Part shown: positions 1 through 3,976 of the stretch, piece after piece
Layout: each line of letters begins with the position of its first letter
How positions within the stretch are numbered: the stretch's first letter is position 1
Assembly: GCA_025963615.1 (NCBI GenBank)
Contig: JAOQAL010000516.1
Coordinates: forward strand, 1 to 5,181
DNA length: 5,181 bases
Direction of reading: 5' to 3'
From: Chitinophagaceae bacterium
GTDB lineage: Bacteria; Bacteroidota; Bacteroidia; Chitinophagales; Chitinophagaceae
Translations under genes and position numbers: made by a program
Notes under the pieces: generated by a model
The model's input: only the letters and a program-made list of their open reading frames with translations
The model's database searches: none
Told to the model about the DNA's origin: nothing

Positions 1-2
1 TA

Positions 3-83
3 TCACTCGGTTTATTTATTTCTATGCTTTTGCTTTGGTTGAATATGACCAAACAAATGAAATTATTAGCAGAAGAAAAGTAA
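3..83 (+). CDS. C-terminal end of a probable membrane protein (partial)
   Basis: An open frame enters from the left edge and stops at TAA 81-83, giving 26 residues. They form a hydrophobic stretch (LGLFISMLLLWL) followed by a short, mostly charged tail ending in LLAEEK. That is how a last transmembrane helix with a cytoplasmic tail usually looks, so I read this as the end of an integral membrane protein. The family cannot be recognised from so few residues. The frame one base earlier is also open (2-151) but gives a less protein-like sequence. A candidate terminator at 309-332 would suit plus-strand transcription ending here. Confidence is limited by length. Confidence 0.42.
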   Translation, partial: SLGLFISMLLLWLNMTKQMKLLAEEK

Positions 84-113
84 TTCTAAATACAATAACA
101 CAACCTCCAATAT

Positions 114-239
114 ATGCGCATGTTTTACAAAACAGTAATGCTGGAAGTTAAAAAATATGTGAAGCCTATCTTTGGAACGACCAGCCCGCAATTCAAACAC
201 GTGGGCGGACTTGAAATTACAAACGTGAAAGACCGTTAA
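114..239 (+). CDS. Possible 41-aa small protein, unrecognised
   Basis: An ATG at 114 (or 120, or 138) opens a short frame to TAA 237-239. The 41-residue product starts MRMFYKTVML and ends with GGLEITNVKDR. It is mixed basic and hydrophobic, with a VKKYVKP segment and no signal peptide or membrane helix. It is in the same frame as the fragment ending at 83, but three stop codons (81-83, 87-89, 96-98) separate them, so it is not a simple continuation. No Shine-Dalgarno site is visible, which is normal for Bacteroidota. It could be a genuine small gene, the degraded end of a larger one, or chance. I do not recognise a family. Confidence 0.28.
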   Translation: MRMFYKTVMLEVKKYVKPIFGTTSPQFKHVGGLEITNVKDR

Positions 240-308
240 TTTTCTGCAGCCGGGCAGGTTGTTTGGGAAGTTAGGGCACGTTTGTATGGCGATTTTTTCC
301 CATTGTTT

Positions 309-332
309 AAAGGCCAGGTTTTTGCCTTTTTT
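309..332 (+). terminator. Candidate intrinsic terminator
   Basis: AAAGGC (309-314) pairs with GCCTTT (324-329) around a 9-nt loop, and the T run continues to 332. The stem is short (6 bp, half of it A-T) but has the usual hairpin-plus-T-run form. It lies 70 bp after the possible ORF ending at 239 and about 225 bp after the membrane-protein end, so it could close plus-strand transcription entering from the left. Confidence 0.38.
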
Positions 333-843
333 CTTTGATTCGGATTTTTTAATTTCTTTTTGCTGAGCCTCTTTTCCAGTTTGGAGTGAGAGGAAATATG
401 ATCACCCTCGCAAGTCCCAGAATAATGGAATAATGATAAAGTACAAACCGTAACCAAAAATTCGAAATGATCTTTTTACGGGTTGCAGAAAAATTCCAAT
501 GCGTAAATACTTTTTTTATATAAAAGTGTAAATCAGCTGCTGACCTTGGTGGCAATTGGATTTTCATAGCCCGGAAAATGACCGAATTGAGGTGTAAAGT
601 AATGCATAGTTTACGGAGCATGCCAAAGCATCCCGAAGGAGATGACCTGGGGGGCTGAAGGGGATTGTATTTGATGAGGAATGGACAGAACGATAAAGAG
701 TGCGAGGAAAAACTGCAGCTGGGAACAAAAACACTAACTCCTGTTTAAATTGGCTTGATTTCAACCTGATTGCCGGGACGGCCAAAAAACCGCTTATAAT
801 TGGCGTATAAAATGGCATTCAAAATCAACGATTTACATTTTAA
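333..843. other. Stretch without a convincing gene
   Basis: No convincing gene is seen on either strand. The minus strand has three mutually overlapping frames of 73-90 codons (236-457, 349-621, 564-818). Their products are compositionally biased (Lys-rich or Phe/Ser-rich), share no recognisable motif and overlap each other in different frames, so I treat them as chance or as decayed sequence. The plus strand is broken by frequent stops. No tRNA- or rRNA-like fold was noticed. Confidence 0.5.
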
Positions 844-906
844 TATCCTTACCTTCCATGTGTCCAAACACTTCTAAACATATTGGACACATGGAAGGTA
901 CGGATA
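844..906. repeat. Near-perfect 24-nt inverted repeat (hairpin)
   Basis: The left arm (844-867) and right arm (883-906) are reverse complements at 23 of 24 positions. The inner 18 nt (850-867 against 883-900) match perfectly; the one mismatch is T849/C901. The loop is 15 nt (868-882). The arms are mixed in composition, with core CCATGTGTCC, so this is not simple A/T pairing by chance. Neither strand has a T run after the stem, so it does not look like an intrinsic terminator. It could be a protein-binding operator, a recombination or transposase recognition hairpin, a REP-like element or a structured RNA. The sequence does not decide among these. Confidence 0.85.
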
Positions 907-1015
907 CAAGCAGCCTTTGAAATTCTAATCAAAGAGCACCAATTTCACCCCTATTCGATCAGGTCTATTACTGTGCAATATGTGCAATTCACTTTAGCAT
1001 AAAGTAAGAGGCCCC

Positions 1016-1072
1016 TTGAGCCAACTATGAGGCCATTATAGAAATGAGCCTATTGAGCCAATTATGAGCCAA
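1016..1072 (+). repeat. Cluster of TGAGCC-containing imperfect repeats
   Basis: TGAGCC occurs at 1017-1022, 1045-1050, 1054-1059 and 1065-1070. A longer unit of the form TTGAGCCAAyTATGAG is present at 1016-1031 and 1053-1068 with one difference. The copies at 1045-1070 are almost head to tail with 3- and 5-nt spacers. No frame through the repeats stays open, so they are not a coding repeat. They may be remnants of slippage or binding-site arrays. Confidence 0.6.
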
Positions 1073-1176
1073 CCAAAACATAAATAGCCCCTGCGCCTTT
1101 ACTTTAATTCGAGCAATGAGTCAGAGGAACAGCCCCAGTGAATAATTTGAATTGACTTTTGATAGTTAAATGTTTT

Positions 1177-1184
1177 CATGTTTG
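1177..1184 (+). promoter_or_regulatory. Weak -7-like box before the 1197 ORF
   Basis: CATGTTTG (1177-1184) matches the Bacteroidota -7 consensus TAnnTTTG at all specified bases but the first. A TTG at 1152-1154 lies 22 nt upstream, in the range of a -33 element. Transcription would begin only a few bases before the ATG at 1197, giving an almost leaderless message. Confidence 0.22.
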
Positions 1185-1196
1185 GTCATTTGAGTA

Positions 1197-1517
1197 ATGT
1201 TTTCTGAGGGTGCCAAAGATGTTCTAAAAGAATTGAAGAAAAACCAGAGAGAACTGGGTAATTATCTCAAATATGATTTTGTTACCGTGCAAATTCTTCA
1301 ATCTATCTTATCAGAAATAGGGAGAACTTCAAAAGCGGATGAAGGATATGAGGGACTTATCGAAGATATTGTTATGATAAGACATCAGCTTACACATTTT
1401 TCTGCAAAAAAGGCATCGTCTTATCATACCCCAAAACTCAAACTTCTTCTTGCACAACTAAACAATATATTGTACAATAGCTGCTTTTGGTTACTTAGAA
1501 ACAAAGCGTTTCCATAA
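1197..1517 (+). CDS. Small helical protein with a possible HEPN-like R-x4-H motif
   Basis: This is a 106-residue predicted soluble protein that I cannot assign to a named family. It reads as mostly helical: a Lys/Glu-rich N-terminal helix (about 4-24), a second helix (27-42), a third that includes residues 51-67, and a Leu/Asn-rich C-terminal helix (79-100). The third ends in IRHQLTHF, with Arg62 and His67 spaced as in the R-x4-6-H motif of HEPN ribonuclease domains. In those domains a polar residue (N, D or H) often follows the Arg, as His63 does here. HEPN domains are all-helical and common in toxin-antitoxin and defence proteins, so the resemblance is plausible. It rests on one short motif, and no MNT-type nucleotidyltransferase partner is visible beside it. 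An in-frame TGA at 1191-1193 fixes the ATG as the first usual start. The gene stands alone, AT-rich, convergent with the tRNA gene. It could be a fragment of a larger protein. Confidence 0.55.
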   Translation: MFSEGAKDVLKELKKNQRELGNYLKYDFVTVQILQSILSEIGRTSKADEGYEGLIEDIVMIRHQLTHFSAKKASSYHTPKLKLLLAQLNNILYNSCFWLLRNKAFP

Positions 1518-1649
1518 AGTGTTGAGGTAACCAACTTCCATGACAAATAGTTGATTCAGGAAATTGCCGGATTATTGCATATCCAAAGGATGATGTTTAC
1601 CGGTCTTCTTTATCTAGTTTCCCGGAATATAATATATACAGCAACGGCA

Positions 1650-1682
1650 TAAAAAAAGCCCCGATATTTTATTATCAGAGCT
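1650..1682 (-). terminator. Intrinsic terminator of the tRNA-Lys gene
   Basis: Read on the minus strand, AGCTCTGATA (1682-1673) pairs with TATCGGGGCT (1666-1657) around a 6-nt A-rich loop. All ten positions pair, two of them as G-U wobbles. Seven T residues follow, overlapping the stem end (1657-1651). The two wobbles pair only in the minus-strand RNA, which supports that direction. The hairpin starts 2 nt after the tRNA 3' end at 1685, so the precursor trailer is very short and must be removed before CCA addition. Confidence 0.8.
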
Positions 1683-1684
1683 TG

Positions 1685-1757
1685 TGATCCCGCTGGGACT
1701 CGGACCCAGGACCCCATCATTAAAAGTGATGTGCTCTACCAACTGAGCTACGGAATC
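1685..1757 (-). tRNA. tRNA-Lys (anticodon TTT)
   Basis: The minus strand folds into a complete 73-nt cloverleaf that decodes AAA/AAG lysine codons. The acceptor stem is GATTCCG with CGGGATC (one G-T pair) and discriminator A. The D arm is GCTC/GAGC with loop AGTTGGTA. The anticodon stem is CATCA/TGATG with loop CTTTTAA, so the anticodon is TTT. The variable loop is GGGTC and the T stem is CTGGG/CCCAG. CCA is not encoded; the next bases are CAA. The odd point is the T loop TCCGAGT. The usual TTC is TCC, which places C where U55 (pseudouridine in mature tRNA) is almost universal. All stems are intact, so the gene is likely functional. It has its own promoter and terminator. Confidence 0.96.
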
Positions 1758-1793
1758 ATCCTATCTCCCCTACCCCTTTCGGTTTTGGGAGTG

Positions 1794-1825
1794 CAAAAAT
1801 ACAGGAAGCAGGTGTTCAAGCCAAA
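1794..1825 (-). promoter_or_regulatory. Bacteroidota-type promoter for tRNA-Lys
   Basis: On the minus strand, TTTG (1825-1822) is followed after 20 nt by TATTTTTG (1801-1794). This fits the Bacteroidota primary sigma pattern, TTTG then TAnnTTTG with roughly 17-23 nt between. The -7 box ends 36 nt before the tRNA 5' end, leaving a leader of about 30 nt for RNase P to remove. It is the best promoter match in the window. Confidence 0.7.
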
Positions 1826-1923
1826 AAAAAGTCATTTACTTTTAAAATGGTTTAAAACGGGAATAGGATCTGTTCATTTGCCCGCAGATAATTCAAATTT
1901 TCAGTTTTTGTACATTTTTAAAG

Positions 1924-1931
1924 TAGGTTTG
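1924..1931 (+). promoter_or_regulatory. Candidate -7 box for the short-chain dehydrogenase gene
   Basis: TAGGTTTG matches TAnnTTTG fully and lies 22 nt before the ATG at 1954, which would give a leader of roughly 15 nt. The nearest upstream TTG (1908-1910) is only 13 nt away, too close for a usual -33 element, so only half the promoter is supported. Confidence 0.35.
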
Positions 1932-1953
1932 CGGCTTCAATCAAATAAAGATC

Positions 1954-2763
1954 ATGTCATTATATTTTAAAGACAAAGTGGTGGTGGTAACCGGAGGTAC
2001 TGATGGCATCGGGAAAGCATTGGTAGAGTCATTATTAGACATGGGGGCTAAAGTAGCTACCTGTGGCCGTAATCATGATAAACTTTATTTCCTGCAATCA
2101 AATTATCCTTCCGCCCACCTGCATACCATGGTGGCAGATGTAAGCAGCGAAAATGATTGCCGTCGTTTTATTGAAATGACGATTAAAATGTTTGGCGGTA
2201 TTGATATCATTATAAATAATGCGGGCATTTCCATGAGGGCCTTGTTAAAGGATGCTTCAACAGAAGTGATACGGAAAGTAATGGATACTAATTTTTTCGG
2301 TACCGTTTGCTGCACTAAATATGCGTTGAATTCGATTATTGAACGTAAAGGAACCATTGTCGGCGTTTCTTCCATTGCCGGTTACCGGGGTTTACCGGGA
2401 AGAAGCGGCTACTCGGCCAGTAAGTTTGCATTGCAGGGCTGGCTCGAAGCTATTAAGACTGAACTTAAGGACAGTAACGTACATGTGATGTGGGTTTGTC
2501 CCGGTTTTACAACATCCAACATACGGATTGCTTCCCTGAATAAAGATGCGGAAAGCCATGGAGACACAACGATGGATGAAGGGAAAATGATGACGGCTGA
2601 AGAATGTGCAACCTATATTCTGAAAGCGGTGAGAAAGAAGAAAAGAACACTACTATTAACATGGAAAGGAAAACAAACTATTTTCTTAAATAAATTCTTC
2701 CCAAAACTGGCAGACAAGCTGGTTCATAAGTTTTATTTTAAAAATGGGGAACTGGTTAGATAA
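1954..2763 (+). CDS. SDR family NAD(P)-dependent oxidoreductase
   Basis: This 269-residue classical short-chain dehydrogenase/reductase interconverts a hydroxyl and a carbonyl group using a nicotinamide cofactor. It has a Rossmann fold from residue 8, with the glycine motif TGGTDGIG at 13-20. Arg39 after the second strand (CGRN) favours NADP(H). Further landmarks are Asp62 (ADV), NNAG at 88-91, the Asn113 helix position, Ser140, Tyr153 and Lys157 (YSASK), and PG at 183-184. The whole Asn-Ser-Tyr-Lys tetrad is therefore present and the enzyme should be active. The tail (about 236-269) is basic and hydrophobic, somewhat like DHRS7/DHRS7B-type SDRs, and may touch membrane or shape the substrate pocket. 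The substrate is unknown. The ATG is the first usual start after an in-frame TAG at 1924-1926. The leader is A-rich without a Shine-Dalgarno site. It is divergent from tRNA-Lys. Confidence 0.93.
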   Translation: MSLYFKDKVVVVTGGTDGIGKALVESLLDMGAKVATCGRNHDKLYFLQSNYPSAHLHTMVADVSSENDCRRFIEMTIKMFGGIDIIINNAGISMRALLKDASTEVIRKVMDTNFFGTVCCTKYALNSIIERKGTIVGVSSIAGYRGLPGRSGYSASKFALQGWLEAIKTELKDSNVHVMWVCPGFTTSNIRIASLNKDAESHGDTTMDEGKMMTAEECATYILKAVRKKKRTLLLTWKGKQTIFLNKFFPKLADKLVHKFYFKNGELVR

Positions 2764-2798
2764 AATATAAAATTTTGAATGTAAAATGTAAACCGTCG

Positions 2799-2816
2799 AC
2801 CCCATAGCTATCGGGT
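2799..2816. repeat. Near-palindrome centred on ATAGCTAT
   Basis: ACCCCATAGCTATCGGGT pairs with itself at 8 of 9 positions; the exception is C2803 against C2812. It is GC-richer than its A/T-rich surroundings and sits inside the repeat island. I recall similar CCCGATAGCTATCGGG sequences between genes of Bacteroidota, but I cannot confirm this here. It may be a protein-binding site or part of a dispersed repeat family. Confidence 0.6.
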
Positions 2817-2856
2817 GTAAAATATAAAATGAACAGAGATTCGTCAAAATATGATC

Positions 2857-2883
2857 TTGAAAACCAAAGACTCTATACTTTTA
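2857..2883 (+). promoter_or_regulatory. Weak promoter candidate for the DUF62 gene
   Basis: TTG (2857-2859), a 16-nt gap and TACTTTTA (2876-2883) resemble the Bacteroidota -33/-7 pattern. One -7 base is wrong (final G is A) and the spacing is slightly short. The leader would be about 40 nt and would consist mostly of the T-rich repeat arm. Confidence 0.25.
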
Positions 2884-2927
2884 CATTTATCATTTTATAT
2901 TTTACATTTTACATTTTAAATTGAACC

Positions 2928-3755
2928 ATGCCGTTACTAACCCTTTCTTCTGATATCGGCAACCAGGATTACCTGGTCGGGGCTGTAAAAGCAAAACTGC
3001 TGCAAATCAATTCCGGGTTTACGTTTATCGATATCTCCCATTCCGTTCCGCCATTTAATTACCCGCAGGCTGCTTATATATGCCGTAGCGCCTTTGCTAA
3101 TTTCCCGGATTTTACCTACCATCTTATTCTTATCAATTTATTTGAAACAAAACCCGATCACCTGCTATTGGCTTTTCATAATAACCAGTATTTTTTATGT
3201 GCGGATAATGGCCTGCTAACAATGATCCTTGAAACCAAACCCGAACTGGTTATTGGTGTTCCGCTTGACAAAAACGTGATCCGCAATACACTGCATTGTG
3301 CGGACATTATGGGCCAAACAGTCAATAAATTAGTGAATGGCGAATCCATAAAAAATATCGGTATCCCCGATGTCAGTTATATTGAAAAAAACGCCCTGCG
3401 CCCCTTACTTGGACAAACCTGGATTGAAGGCCAGATCATTTTTATTGATAATTTCGAAAATGTCATTGTCAATATTACCCGGGAACAGTTTGAACAACAA
3501 CGGAAAGGAAGGAGTTTTAAGATCATATTCAAAAGAGATGAAGTGATAGACCGCATTAGCGAAAGTTATGCCGATGCTTACGAGGGGGAAAAACTGGCTT
3601 TATTTAATAGTGCGGGTTATCTTGAGATTGCGATCAATAAGGGCAATGCTGCCGGTTTATTCGGGTTAAAGGGATATTCTGAAAAAACCAGCAAAATTTC
3701 CAACATTATGCAAACCCGGCTTTTTTATGAAACAGTAAGAATCTTTTTTGAATAA
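2928..3755 (+). CDS. SAM hydroxide adenosyltransferase (DUF62) family protein, altered active site
   Basis: The 275-residue product fits the family of S-adenosyl-L-methionine hydrolases (adenosine-forming), also annotated SAM-dependent chlorinase/fluorinase. Known members use water or halide to split SAM into adenosine (or a halo-adenosine) and methionine. Landmarks in order are the N-terminal LTLSSDIGNQD with Asp9 (family TTDFG), VGAVKAKLL at 17-25, IDISHSVPPF at 35-43, ADNGLL at 92-97, TLHCAD at 121-126, and the C-terminal IDNFENVIVNI at 173-183 with Asp174 and Asn182 (family DxFGNxxTNI). The family's Asp-Arg-His triad seems changed. By my ungapped alignment the VVDPGVG segment is LINLFET, with Asn70 at the Asp site and Asp77 at the Arg site, while His123 keeps the His site; GRD reads CAD. 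Activity may be weakened or different. The in-frame TGA at 2922-2924 fixes the ATG start. Cytoplasmic, no signal peptide. Confidence 0.88.
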   Translation: MPLLTLSSDIGNQDYLVGAVKAKLLQINSGFTFIDISHSVPPFNYPQAAYICRSAFANFPDFTYHLILINLFETKPDHLLLAFHNNQYFLCADNGLLTMILETKPELVIGVPLDKNVIRNTLHCADIMGQTVNKLVNGESIKNIGIPDVSYIEKNALRPLLGQTWIEGQIIFIDNFENVIVNITREQFEQQRKGRSFKIIFKRDEVIDRISESYADAYEGEKLALFNSAGYLEIAINKGNAAGLFGLKGYSEKTSKISNIMQTRLFYETVRIFFE

Positions 3756-3976
3756 TTCACCGGATACACATGACCACGCTCCTTTCCGGGGACAAACCGG
3801 GCAGGGGAAACGATGGAACGCCCCTGGCAGATTGACTTCCCTGGCAGTCTATAGCACACATCAGCTTTCCAGCTTTTCTTCCAAAAATCTTAAATCTGAA
3901 ACCTCCCTTCAGAAATCTACAATTGAAACCCTATTTTTGCGTTCCTCCGCTGGCTTTTGGAGAAAATCAACCATTT
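3756..3976. other. Intergenic gap without a convincing gene
   Basis: A plus-strand frame (3748-3996) crosses this gap and overlaps both neighbours. Its product is rich in Ser, Thr and Lys without recognisable motifs, so it is probably not a gene. The gap contains a 9-nt direct repeat CCCTGGCAG (3822-3830 and 3839-3847) and no clear terminator for the DUF62 gene. Confidence 0.5.
3932..3939 (+). promoter_or_regulatory. Candidate -7 box for the DUF2723 gene
   Basis: TATTTTTG matches TAnnTTTG fully and has the same eight bases as the tRNA-Lys -7 box. It ends 37 nt before the ATG at 3977. No TTG is found at a suitable distance upstream, so the support is partial. If real, this gene is transcribed separately from the DUF62 gene. 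Confidence 0.38.

Larger units (their letters stand above)
907..1190. other. Gene-free stretch with short repeats
   Basis: No open frame of useful length is present on the plus strand. The stretch holds a small hairpin (CTTTGA 915-920 with TCAAAG 929-934), a tandem pair of TGTGCAAT (972-979 and 981-988), and a cluster of TGAGCC repeats (1016-1072). It ends just before the ORF at 1197. Confidence 0.5.
2761..2922. repeat. Intergenic island of TGTAAAAT-type direct and inverted repeats
   Basis: TAAAATATAAAAT occurs at 2761-2773, overlapping the SDR stop codon, and again at 2818-2830. TGTAAAATATAAAATGA (2816-2832) is the perfect reverse complement of 2890-2906. AATGTAAAATGTAAA (2778-2792) is the perfect reverse complement of 2901-2915. 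The two left segments therefore compete for overlapping right segments and could form alternative hairpins. A near-palindrome (2799-2816) lies between the left segments. The right arm is part of the leader of the next gene and ends about 6-12 nt before its ATG. Low complexity makes some matches easier by chance, but the 17-nt and 15-nt perfect pairs are not trivial. Confidence 0.7.

Noticed and set aside
236..818. Three overlapping minus-strand frames (236-457, 349-621, 564-818) of 73-90 codons
   Set aside because: They overlap in different frames, have biased composition (Lys-rich or Phe/Ser-rich), and show no recognisable motif. A decayed gene cannot be excluded.
844..906. The inverted repeat as an intrinsic terminator
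   Set aside because: No T run follows the stem on either strand and no gene ends close by.
1016..1072. The TGAGCC cluster as a CRISPR array
   Set aside because: Units are too short, spacers are only 3-22 nt and irregular, and no cas gene is present.
1..1684. An integrated mobile element with att sites at tRNA-Lys
   Set aside because: No integrase, transposase or second copy of the tRNA 3' end is found in the window; kept only as a tentative finding.
1731..1970. Plus-strand frame of 79 codons
   Set aside because: It begins inside the tRNA-Lys gene, covers the tRNA promoter and runs into the dehydrogenase start. It is a chance open frame.
2103..2375. Minus-strand frame of 90 codons inside the dehydrogenase gene
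   Set aside because: Shadow of a clear SDR coding sequence with all catalytic motifs on the other strand.
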